From the NCBI GenBank assembly GCA_047495785.1, contig JBLDXI010000017.1:2418001-2482000 (forward strand): a DNA stretch of 64,000 bases, given 5' to 3'. Both the position numbers and the translations under genes were made by a program. Positions within the stretch are counted from its first letter, which is position 1; every line of letters begins with the position of its first letter. This DNA comes from Lepidodermella squamata. Its lineage: Eukaryota > Gastrotricha. Positions 43,442 to 61,769 of the stretch are shown here, one piece after another. The notes beneath the pieces were generated by a model, which had not been told where the DNA came from, searched no databases, and saw nothing but the letters and a program-made list of their open reading frames with translations.

Positions 43442-46179
43442 TCAACGGCGCTTATTGTTGCTTTTTACAGCAGGTTTCGAAGCGGAACTTGTGGTCTCTT
43501 TCGAGGGGCCAGCTTGATCCCGATTCGCGGTGCTTCGAGTTCGGCGCATCGCTGTAGAGACAGGCTGAGCAGCCGGTGTGGCGAAAGCGGGCGAGTGGGC
43601 CGGGCTGGACGTTTCTGAAACCGGAATTAGAGGAACTCGACGGACAGTTCTGCCGCCGACATGTTGCTGCGAGGTCGCAGTTGACGTGGTTGTCGTGAAA
43701 GACTGCACCGAGGGAGTCGAAGCTAGTTGACTAGTTGTCGGCTCGTTATTTATCATAGATGAATCCGTCAGATTATTAACAGCAGCATCATCGAAATCCA
43801 GACGCTGTCGGATGGTCGAAGAATTCGCGCCAGGCAATGCAGAAGTATCCGGGAAGCTATTGAAAATCGACGCTTGCGACTCGCCAGGGGGCGTGCGAAG
43901 CTCTGGGAGAAAATCAAGAAAATTAAGGAGGATTTTTCATTTCAAATTAAATTTACTGCTAGCTGATCTGAGATCAAACGGGATCATCTGCTGTCGATTC
44001 GGGCTTTTATTGAAGAATACATCGTCAAAAGTGAACCCGTCCAGAGTTCCGACTTGATTATTCAGCTGTAAATTAGCCGCTGATGTACCTTGCTGCTGTT
44101 GCAAGTCATTGTGCTTATCCGGGCTTGAGTTGGTCGATGTTAACATAATCGGTTCAGAAGTTCCACCTGCCACCTGTTGTTGATTCGAATTTTCCTCATC
44201 AGCTGGTTGAATAATTAACCGGGTAGGGAAATTAGCAGTCAACTCTAGAGGCTGCTGGTCCATAATTTGATTTTTCTCAGGAGAGATTGTTTGCTGCTGC
44301 TGCTGCTGAATGAAACCTGGGACTTGGACCATGACAAAATTACCGTTGCCGGTGTCAACCAGGTAGTAAGACCCTGGCGCCGTGACATTGTTGTTGCCAA
44401 AAAGGACAGACAACGGAGCAGTTATGGGCGCTATAGGTATACTCGTCGCAGCGGTGGCACGAGGGGTCGGTCTATTACTACCGGTAAAACCCGGCATCTT
44501 TGGCACTAAAGGTGTCATCGAACGGAGCTTCTCCTCTACTAAAGGATCAAGCGGCTTGTTCGGGATGAAAGGTGGAGGCGATTCATAGTCTGGATCTTTG
44601 AATCTGTATTTTCGCACTCTTTGTACCCCATCCTTCGAGCCATGAGGTCGGCCTGGTCTCTTTTTTGGCTCCGGGTTCTCTCCTGGTAAAGAATTCCGAT
44701 TGCGAGACCTTTTCCGCGTCGGTTTTTTGTTGGAATCCTGAATCGTTTCAGGCTGTTTCTCCGGCTCAGAGCCCTCTACCTGCTGTGAGCTCTGAGGGTC
44801 TTGACGGGGAAGTGGAATAATCTCAAATGATGGAATTTCAGTGGGAACTTCTTCCCTTGCAGCAGAAAGGGTACGATCTAGATCAACGCATTCATCCCTC
44901 GGGAGTGGCGGTGGGGTGCTTGGCTCGGGCATTGGTGCCTCGGTAGCAGTCTCCATTAGATTTCCGATCTCATTCGCAATAGGAGCTTCTTGCTCACTCG
45001 AGGTACCTGCCACCTGGTTGTTTTCCACGAGACCTAGATTTTCAGACTGACAGTTCTCAGTCGGCAAGCCAAATGACGTCTGATCAGTAGGCATAACCGG
45101 GGCGTCATTGGAATTTGAGTCAAACGGAAGGCTGTTGTCATTTTGAAACAACGAACGAACGAATCGGTCGAAATTCGGGTCATGTTGGGTTTTCTGGATA
45201 ATCTGGCCAGCTTTCTCAGGCGATAAAATTGAATGCTAAAAACGAAGCAAATGAGTTCTATTTTCTTAATTATAAACAGCACTTACGTCTACTGGAACGT
45301 CATCTTTAGCAATAACTGAATTGATGTTATCCGCAAGAGCTCGTGCGAAATCGAAAATACTAGCGTCAAAATCGCCAATTTCGCCCAATAGATCGTTGTT
45401 ACTGACTGGAGCGACGTTCGGCTCTTCGACGTCAATCACAGGATTTTGAGCCACTGAGGCTACCGGAGTTCGCAGCGTAGGAGATTCAGGCTTCGATATC
45501 AGCTGGTTATCAGGTTTCGAGCCAAGCGATTGAGACGGACCCGGGTTATTACCGCCATACCGAAGTCTCGCTTGTACGGTTTTTCGAGAATTTGAGCTGC
45601 CAAACTTTTGCTCTGAAGCAGTTGGAGCCGGTAGAGAACCATGATCCGGGCTCTTCAGAACCTGCTGAGCTGCCACAGATGGCGGGCAGGATTGAGATGG
45701 ATCAGAAAATACTTGATTAGGTTGTTGCTGCTTAGGTAACTGGACCGCCGGAATAGGAGTTGTGCTCGTTGATGATAAAACCTGCCGAGCAACGCGGTAA
45801 ACTAAAAGAAATATTAATGCGTTTCTGGATAAGAGTTAGAACAACTAACCAGAACTTGCACTTTCAACTTGAGTCGCTGAGTTGGAGAAGGCCGGAGTTG
45901 AAGCCAGCCGAGATAGCAGGCAGTATTCCGCCAAAATATCAAGCAGACTCTTCCCGCCAATGTTCGTCGTGAATTTCAAGCCCCCGGCAAGAAGCGAAGC
46001 ATACTCCCTCAGATCATTACACTCGGATAGAAAGGAGTCATGAGACTTTTGACAACCAACTTCCGCCAAAAATCCTGTAAAATTGAATGTTATTCAATCC
46101 GCCGATTAGTGCGAGTACCCTATGACCTACCAAGGACTAGCCGCGCGACTTCCGACGGCAGGAAGGTTTCAATGGTCAT
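43442..46179 (-). CDS. NPAT: NPAT homologue, histone-gene transcription coactivator
   Basis: Cyclin E-CDK2 substrate that organises histone locus bodies and activates S-phase histone genes. Five exons (46179-46131, 46074-45850, 45801-45287, 45235-43957, 43902-43442) give 842 residues. The N-terminal LisH motif FLPSEVARLVLGFLAEVGCQ, followed by KSHDSFLSECNDLREYA and LLDILAEYCLLSRL, matches the vertebrate NPAT start closely. The rest is disordered and rich in Ser, Pro, Gln and Asn, with an AT-hook-like KKRPGRPHGSKDG near the middle, poly-Gln runs and several S/T-P sites suited to CDK phosphorylation. The basic end KSNNKRR resembles a nuclear localisation signal. It is shorter than human NPAT (about 1,430). 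The call rests mainly on the LisH region. Confidence 0.85.
43923..43937 (+). repeat. Intronic TTAAGGAGGATTTTT motif, NPAT last intron
   Basis: Exact copy of the motif, antisense to NPAT, in a 54-nt intron. Confidence 0.5.
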
Positions 46180-46404
46180 TAGATTGCAGGGTCAGTGCAC
46201 CATATTTACAAAAAATAGCATCTCTAGGTGGTCGAAACGGCAAAAGATGATCAGGTTGAAACATGCTAGGCTAGTTTATTTTATCATTACTCCAATAAGC
46301 GAATAAAATATCATGCGAATGAGTATCACAGATGAAGCAATAAATAATAAAATTTGGCATTATTGATGTGGGGAATTATTATCACAGAGTGAGCAGTCGA
46401 TCGT

Positions 46405-48021
46405 TCACCAAAAACTAAGAACAACAGCAGCGCCTGGCTTCTCAGGCGATGCGACAACAAGTCGAACGAGTGAGCTCCAAACATGACTAATGAGTATAGG
46501 CTGGCGATGCAGGACATTCAGTTGTTTCCCGTCGCCACTTGAGTAGTCCCAGACAACGATTCGTTTTCGGTCGCTGGCGGATATCAGTTTTTGCGCGTCC
46601 ATCAAAATGCACCGGACGATGCCAACGTGATCGCCCACCATTCGACGCAGCAAGGCACATTTATCCAACGACCAAATACACACAGCTGAGTCGGATGCCC
46701 CAGATGCTGCGACATTCGTGGCAATGCAGCACGCGACACAATACTGAAACAGAGAACAAAGAAATAAATTCGAGATTCGAATTCAGGTGGCTTAAAAGTG
46801 AGATAATTCAAAATCAGACTGGGGCGGTATGGTAAAATCATACTTTTCATACTAAAAAGACCATTCATCAGGAAAATAAAGAATCCGCCTTAATATTATT
46901 CGTATACGTACCACTTCACTCGAACGCAAGTGACCGCGACCAGTAGCAGTGCACCTGGCCGTGTTGATATCCCAAAATCGAACCGAGCCATCAGCTGAAC
47001 CCGAAATCAGCCGCTTATCACTCGCGAAGCAACAGCAAGTTACAGCTTCATCGTGAAGTTGATTCGAGAACAAAACTTTGGTCACTTGATGATTTTGAGG
47101 TCGAGCACTCAGTCGCAGATTTGAAGTCGTAGTTTGACCAACGGCAATGTTACGCTGCGAGAACCGAATGACAGCCAATTTGCGATCCCACCCGCCAGAA
47201 GCGACAAGGTCGTTACCATATCCCACGAGACATTCAACTTCGTCTTCATGGACGTTGAGCCGTTCTATCAAAGCTTGTGATGTCAGACTCCAGAATTCAA
47301 TGGTACCAGATGCGGTTGCGATGACAATAACGTTGTTGAACAAAATCATCTTCGTTACTGGTTTCCCGACTTGCATCGCAGCTTGAAGCATGCCGAAGGT
47401 GGCGTCGAACGTTCGAATATGACCGTCAAGACTTGATGTGATGATAATCGGGTCAGCATCTGGGTCTTCATTCGGGTTGCCACTTGAGTGCATCAAAATG
47501 ACATGGCTAACTTGACCAGATTGGTTCGACAGCGTGTAAAGGAGTTGGGCTGAAACCAGGTCGTAAACATTCAGGGAACCATCTTCAGACCCGGTAACGA
47601 CCAATCGGTTGGAACAGCCAAGAGCCGTCACTTGCTGAGAATGACCTTTAAGTAGAGGACCGACAGCATATCGACCGGTCTGCCAGTTTCGATTGCAATG
47701 ATAGGCAAGGGCGAAAATCTTCTTGAATTTCGGGATATCACCTCGCTGAAAACAGGTTGGACTGAAGAATGGACTCAGGTGCGACGGAGTTGTTCCCAGC
47801 TCGAGCGGTGGTTCAGACTCCAGATAGCCGTATTTCTCACTGAAATCGTATCGCTTACATAGCAGCTTCCAAAACAAGTCATTATCGGTGAGGTTAAACC
47901 AGCTCTTGCAACACAAAGTCGAGCAGCAGAGAGTAGGAACGTCAATGTAGGCGGTCAGCACGCGAAAGCTCAGATCAGAAGGTAATGCAGACAGTAAATC
48001 AAATGAGGCTGCTTGTGGCAT
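46405..48021 (-). CDS. F-box and WD40-repeat protein
   Basis: Probable substrate receptor of an SCF ubiquitin ligase. Two coding exons (48021-46912, 46743-46405) give 482 residues. The F-box is at residues 5-50: LLSALPSDLSFRVLTAYIDVPTLCCSTLCCKSWF. Seven WD-like repeats follow, clearest in LLKGHSQQVTALGCSNRLVVTGSEDGSLNVYDL, LNVHEDEVECLVGYGNDLVASGGWDRKL and LHDEAVTCCCFASDKRLISGSADGSVRFWDI. I cannot fix the orthologue. The 168-nt intron between the coding exons carries a U31-like snoRNA. Non-coding exons upstream (48198-49138) splice towards this gene; the last acceptor at 48031 leaves a nine-base leader before the ATG. An in-frame TAA in the preceding exon confirms the ATG at 48021 as start. 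Confidence 0.82.
46808..46877 (-). ncRNA. SNORD31-like: Box C/D snoRNA, U31-like, in the F-box/WD40 intron
   Basis: Minus-strand box C CTGATGA (46871-46865) and box D CTGA (46817-46814), which begins 70 nt before the 3' splice site. The guide before box D reads ACCATACCGCCCCAGT; its last 12 bases match the human U31 guide and pair with the conserved 28S rRNA stretch ACTGGGGCGGTA. This predicts 2'-O-methylation at the U31 site. Confidence 0.85.
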
Positions 48022-48094
48022 TCCAGCTATCTGCAAGTAAAAACGCTCATTAATCAACTGTAAAAAAAATTGTCAAATTCCGCGAAAATTGAAT

Positions 48095-48160
48095 GAATTT
48101 CAGTAGCAGAACTGGGAGTAGAATCATAGTTTTCATTAGCTGAATTTTCATCCTTTAGAC
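48095..48160 (-). ncRNA. Box C/D snoRNA, orphan guide family 1, copy c
   Basis: Box D CTGA (48103-48100) begins 69 nt before the acceptor at 48031. Box C is AGGATGA (48154-48148), one base off consensus. The guide CTACTCCCAGTTCTGCTA is shared with the elements at 48302-48369 and 51877-51946. I could not place the complementary sequence in conserved rRNA from memory. Confidence 0.65.
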
Positions 48161-48301
48161 AAAGCACGAACTGGTTGTTAAAGCCAAATATACACACCTG
48201 TTATGGACACAGCATAATTCCAACACACCGATTGACCTGCAAGGCAGAATAAATTCAATTAGTTATTGATACTAATGGTTCGAATTTTGATAGAAAAGTA
48301 T

Positions 48302-48369
48302 TATTTTCAGTAGCAGAACTGGGAGTATAATCAATGAAATCATGATTTGTTAAATGTCATCACGGATTA
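48302..48369 (-). ncRNA. Box C/D snoRNA, orphan guide family 1, copy b
   Basis: Box C GTGATGA (48363-48357) and box D CTGA (48310-48307), 70 nt before the 3' splice site. Guide ATACTCCCAGTTCTGCTA, identical to that of the PRPF8 intron copy at 51877-51946. The regions between the boxes have diverged. Confidence 0.8.
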
Positions 48370-48537
48370 AACCCATGAAGGATGTGAAATTCAGCTCACC
48401 TCAAGCACGAATGATAAGTAGCATCGCAGATTGCAGATCGCAGCGTCAATGATGACCTCGACTCGATCTGCAAAATAAATGAAGTCTTTGAATATTGAAT
48501 ACCATGAAACTGAATCAGAATACTGTCTCATTAATAA

Positions 48538-48608
48538 TAAAAATCAGAGGCCTTTTTGTCAATCAAGAATTTTCTGAGAGAAGGGTTTGAAAGTATCATC
48601 ATCTAGAA
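48538..48608 (-). ncRNA. Box C/D snoRNA candidate, host intron C
   Basis: Box C ATGATGA (48602-48596) and box D CTGA (48547-48544), 76 nt before the 3' splice site. Guide before D: TGACAAAAAGGCCT. An internal stretch CAAACCCTTCTC could pair with the 28S sequence GAGAAGGGTT. Target unproven. Confidence 0.7.
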
Positions 48609-48756
48609 GTTTAAATTTCTTAAAAAAAAGATGCCGTCATTTACCTTTCAAAAATGCTGTCGACGTTTTCAGTTACAGCTCGTTCAATAGCCTGCGCAAA
48701 AATAAGAGAAATTTAATGGTAGGATAAATTAAAAAAGATTTTAGGGAAAAAATTTC

Positions 48757-48841
48757 AACATATCAGAGTTCAAATTGCCTCATGTATTTCAACTAGCTTA
48801 TCGAAATATAGGACTAACAGGAAACTTAACATCATATTAAG
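48757..48841 (-). ncRNA. Box C/D snoRNA candidate with ATGATGT box C, host intron B
   Basis: Box D CTGA (48766-48763) begins 71 nt before the 3' splice site. Box C is ATGATGT (48835-48829), a variant also used by human U36 and U47. Guide before D: GGCAATTTGAACT. The constant distance to the splice site is the best support, as the box C is weak. Confidence 0.55.
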
Positions 48842-48994
48842 CCGAATCTCTATAATCATTTAAAAAACCAACCGTTCAAAAGCTGATGGCCCAAGTTGAC
48901 TCGCAACGCGCGGTATAGATAGCGTTGAAGCCTGCAATACAAAATAATACTTTGAAATTATGGGCGAAAATTGGGAAAATTATCATGCGATCGA

Positions 48995-49063
48995 TAGGTT
49001 TCAGACTGGGGCGATATATTATAATCAATTTTATCATTTGGGGACATCAATCATCACTAGAAT
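48995..49063 (-). ncRNA. SNORD31-like: Box C/D snoRNA, U31-like, host intron A
   Basis: Box C GTGATGA (49057-49051), box D CTGA (49004-49001), 69 nt from the 3' splice site. Guide 3' part ATCGCCCCAGT pairs with 28S ACTGGGGCGGT, with one G-U pair. It is nearly identical over more than 50 bases to the copy in the last PRPF8 intron. Confidence 0.85.
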
Positions 49064-49411
49064 TTCGAATACTGAGAAGTAAAAAAAAATATTTCTCACC
49101 TCTTATGGAACCAAACTTGCTTGCTGGGTGATTCGTGTCTGCTTTAAATTAATTAAAATCTAAAAATTAGAAAGTAAAATGATTATAATGTTTTAAGACT
49201 TTATTGTCTGCTCAGTAAGACAAGATACACAAATAAGAACAAAACCGGACGCTATATTGTCACAAACATCGCAGTTGGTAACCGCAAGAAATTTTTAGAA
49301 CATTATTTACAAGTGCTCGAACTAACAGAAAAGGCCATGCGTGGTTTTGTTCCAAGTTTTTTTTTCGTTCAGTAGTAAAATCAAACCAGCGATGCCTAAT
49401 AGGCTTAATAA

Positions 49412-58144
<8,733 letters not shown>

Positions 58145-58623
58145 CTTAATGAACTAAGACATCCTATAAATCATGAATATAAAGCAATTCATAGAAAAAC
58201 TATCGATATCGATTAAAAACAAATAGCAAATAGAGAGAAGAGGAAGAAGCTAAGCCGATTACCGATTATGAAAGATGTTGTCAATCGAGCAGTTGGGTTC
58301 CCAAACCACCTCGTGCAATTCGCAACGAGGCGCGCGGCGAGGCTGATGAAATGGCGTGAGTTTTCCAATTTTTTCACAAATAATATTGCCTACTATCAGC
58401 TAAGGATTCTACAGAGTTATTAATACACAGCGTATATAATAATTATTTAGAGCGGGAAATTTCAAAAATTTGAAAAGCCAACATGCACACACGTGGTCTG
58501 AAGTTGTATGTACCGAACTGATGACAAAGTGTTGGATGTATCTACTGCTCCTATCTGATTGCTAATAATAGCCAGTGGTAGCCATTTTTAACCTTGATTG
58601 CAGACATTTTTGGCGAATGGCAA
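58145..58623. promoter_or_regulatory. Divergent promoter region, PRPF8 / AASDH
   Basis: 479 nt between divergent start codons. No strong TATA box on the PRPF8 side, as expected of a housekeeping gene. A GATTGCAG acceptor-like site lies about 22 nt before the AASDH start codon, so AASDH may have a spliced or trans-spliced leader. Confidence 0.45.
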
Positions 58624-61600
58624 ATGACCTCGATTTATCGGCTAATCTGTGACTGGAAGAAGTTGAATGATGTAAACGAAAATCAAATTGTCGTAAAACA
58701 TCGTTCTGAAGTTTTGCTATCGAGTGAATTAGCCAAGTTCTCCGATGAATTGTGCTTGGTGATATCATCCATTCCGGATACTCTTGTTATTGGATTGTGT
58801 CTTCGCCCTTCTTTGGTGGTTCCTGTCGCTATTTTAGCAGCTTTAAAAGCAGAAAAGACATTTTGCTTTTTTGAGAGCATCGAAGTCGGACTCTCTATGC
58901 AAGATGATTGTTTGATATCTGTGTATTTGACCGATCAAATAGAAAGCTTACCAGAATCTTTATCTTTGGTTAATACAATTAAGATTGAGGGGAATGGCTT
59001 TCTTGTCGACATCCATGTTATGATTTGCAAAACTGGCCACTCAGCGCATCCCCATTCTGCTAGTATCGATATTTTGCAAGATGTTGTCTATGTTGCGTTT
59101 ACATCCGGCTCAACGGGGAAGCGCAAGCCTGTTTTTGTTACAAATGGGTCGATTGCTCCTAACATTAAGGATTTCATAAATATTTGGATGGTTACGCCGA
59201 ACGATTGTGTCGCTTTGCTGGCGCCTATGACATTCGATCCCAGCTTTGTTGATATATTTTGTTGCCTGGCGACAGGAGCAAAACTTTATATTGTCGACGA
59301 GAAAGACAAAGTTAACTCATCGGCCCTCTCCAAGTGTTTGTTTGAGGAAAACGTATCAATAGTTCAGATGACACCTTCACTTTTCGCCACGTTTTCGTCT
59401 CAAGATTTAGAGTTAATATTTGACTCATCTGCTTCAAAACTTCGCATTTTTGCGCTGGGTGGTGAAAAATTTCCGTTTCAATTGTCTAAAGATCTACCAA
59501 AACCTGTGCAAGATTGGCTTGTGAAGGGTAGTAATAAGCTGTATAACCTCTACGGGGTAACCGAAGTCTCATGCTGGTGCGCTTATACTGAGATCTCAGG
59601 CGATTCTATGAATAATTACGCGTTGCCAATATTTTTCACTTCAATGACTGATTCAAAATTGAGATACGTTCTTCCCGTTTCTGGCTTGAGTGGCAATAGA
59701 GGCAGAGAGATAGCCATATCCTCCGAGTTTCGCCACTGCTACGTGGGAAATGAAATATTTGAAAGTCGCCGATCAGAAGATTACGTGCGCCGAACCGGTG
59801 ATTTAGTTATTCCTCTATCGAATGAAACCTTTCGTATTATTGGGAGAACCGATGATGTTGTCAAGCGATTCGGCCAGAAAGTAAATTGCGCCATACTTGA
59901 AAATTGTGTCGCGAGTTACTTGAGAAATTATGTTAAGCGAGTTTTCGTGATAAAAAAATATTCTAATAATCGCGTCATGTTGAATATGTGTATATTCTGC
60001 GATGTGGATAATCCAGTGCCTCATTCCTCTCAAGAGCTGAAATTATTTATCAGAAAAAAGCTCGGACATCACTACGTTCCCGACCAAATATTGCTCACCA
60101 AGCGTGCGCTCCCTTTAAATAGACACGGTAAAATTTGCCGCGGTAAAGTTGATGCCTTTTTTGCTGAAGATGCCGCGTCGAATAATATCGATAACTCAAT
60201 TGACTTACTTCTATCGAATATTTGGTGGGAAATAACTGCGAAAAGACCTTCCTCGGAATCAATGTTTCTCAAAGACGGAGGAGATTCCATTGGTGTCATT
60301 AGAATATGTGAGCTCATCCGCCAAAGACTGCAAGGTGTTGCCTTGGAAAAGCTAGCGGATTTTCTCTTGACAAAGTCTTACCGTGATGTTCTGATTTATG
60401 TAAATGGAGGACATTATTCAGAGAAAATGAATGACGTGGAATTAACTGGCACATCCATGGCCACGTCATCAAACGTTGGGTTTGGAAATAGATTTGCTGT
60501 CGTATCGAGAGGCGGTCAGATTTACGGAAACATTTCCGCATGGAACTCGAGTATCAACTGCTGTGAAATCTCCCTTAAGTGGCAAAACTACCTTGAAAAA
60601 TGTGTCGACGGTTCGCCCGTGATAAAGCTGAATGAAAAGGAGCAGGTTGAAATTTTCATCGCTTCTCATTCTGGTCTGATTCGGTCACTAAATGTTGAAA
60701 ATGAGGCCTTGTGGGAATTCAGAATATCTGACCGAATCGAAGCATCAGTAGCTCTGTCGTCTTGTGGGAAATTTATAATTTTCGGATCATACGACAAATC
60801 AATCTACGTTGTTCAAGCTGAGACAGGGGAGATCAGATTTCGTGTGCCAACTGAAGATATTGTGAAATGTACACCGGCTGTTGACTATATGCATAACGGG
60901 CACTCTTACATCGGCTGCCATGGTGGTGTTTTGTACGTTATTGATGCGAATAGCGAAGTCGGCGTCGTTGGAAAAGCTGTTCTCAAAAGTGGAGCAATCT
61001 TCGCGTCACCGCTAATTGCCGATGATCTTCTCCTAGTGTGCACGTTACAGGTAAGATTTGAGAGATACAAATTGGGATTTAAAACAAATAATCTTTCATG
61101 TCGATAGGGAAAAGCGATATGTCTAGAAAAAATGTCACTGCGAACAGAATGGACTTTTGATGCAGCTAGTCCGATATTTTCAACACCGATAAAAACTGGA
61201 CAAACTACGGCTATTGTTGCAACAGTTAGCCGAGGCATTTTCGCACTAGATTTGAAGAACGGTTCCACGATATGGCATATTGATTCAATTGCTGACAACA
61301 TTTTCTCGCCATTGGTTGAAGCTTCTGAAAATTCTGTTATCGCAGCCACTCATTCTTCAGAAGGTGGTTCAGTAATTTGTATCGACTCGAGTTTGGGTCA
61401 CATCAGGTATTAATTATCAAGGATAGCTACGTTTTTTGTTGCTAATGTAAATTTTAAGGTGGAAAACAGCACTGCCAACTTCAGTAACCGGAGCGCCCAA
61501 TCCTACAGCGAATCAAATCTTCGTTTTTGACACAAAAGGGTCCTTACATGTCTTGAGATCGCAAGATGGCTCATTAATTCCTCTGGACTTTCACCTTCCA

Positions 61601-61696
61601 GGTGAAGTTTTCTCATCCCTTGTTATCTACAACAATCTTTTATTCGTTGGCTGTCGCGATGACCACTTGTACTGCTTAGAGCTAGGCTTTGAATAA
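58624..61696 (+). CDS. AASDH: AASDH (ACSF4) acyl-activating enzyme with beta-propeller
   Basis: Adenylate-forming enzyme plus carrier and PQQ-like propeller, the animal homologue of the non-ribosomal-peptide-like U26 protein; the natural substrate is debated (beta-alanine or aminoadipate-type acids). Three exons (58624-61050, 61108-61406, 61459-61696). A-domain motifs: YVAFTSGSTGKRKPV (A3) near residue 155, NLYGVTEVSCWC (A5), YVRRTGD (A7), GRTDDVVKRFGQKVN (A8). Carrier domain: FLKDGGDSIGVIRI, with the phosphopantetheine Ser. From about residue 600 the propeller repeats follow (FGSYDKSIYVVQAETGEIRFR, SRGIFALDLKNGSTIW, LFVGCRDDHLYCLELG). The frame extends upstream without an ATG, so 58624 is the first in-frame start. 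The stop is 73 nt before the next gene. Confidence 0.93.
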
Positions 61697-61769
61697 TTTT
61701 ATTCTTAACTGTGCTGCTTTTGCATAGGTACCTGTTATTTTATTTTGATTGGTCGATCTCAAAGGCTAA
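61697..61769 (+). promoter_or_regulatory. 73-nt spacer AASDH to FAM120-like, with acceptor
   Basis: The spacer carries TGCTGCTTTTGCATAG, a good pyrimidine tract plus AG, about 41 nt before the next ATG. No AATAAA is seen here, unlike the two minus-strand junctions, but the gap leaves no room for a separate promoter. Confidence 0.45.

Larger units (their letters stand above)
48031..49138 (-). ncRNA. Chain of non-coding exons hosting five snoRNAs (UHG-like leader or host gene)
   Basis: Five short GT-AG-bounded exons lie between PRPF8 and the F-box/WD40 gene: 49138-49100, 48931-48873, 48691-48645, 48467-48400 and 48236-48198, each 39-68 nt. Joined, they have stop codons in all three frames, so they are non-coding. 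Each of the five introns (163-181 nt) contains one box C/D element. This is the design of vertebrate SNHG1/UHG, where spliced exons are discarded and introns are the product. Because the last intron splices onto the first coding exon of the F-box/WD40 gene, the chain may instead be an unusually long 5' UTR. The first exon is preceded by AAAGCAG with no visible donor, 65 nt after an AATAAA of PRPF8, so the transcript may begin by trans-splicing. Confidence 0.7.

Noticed and set aside
48692-48872. H/ACA snoRNA in host intron B
   Set aside because: No pair of hairpins with ANANNA and 3' ACA could be drawn, while a C/D pair with the usual splice distance is present.
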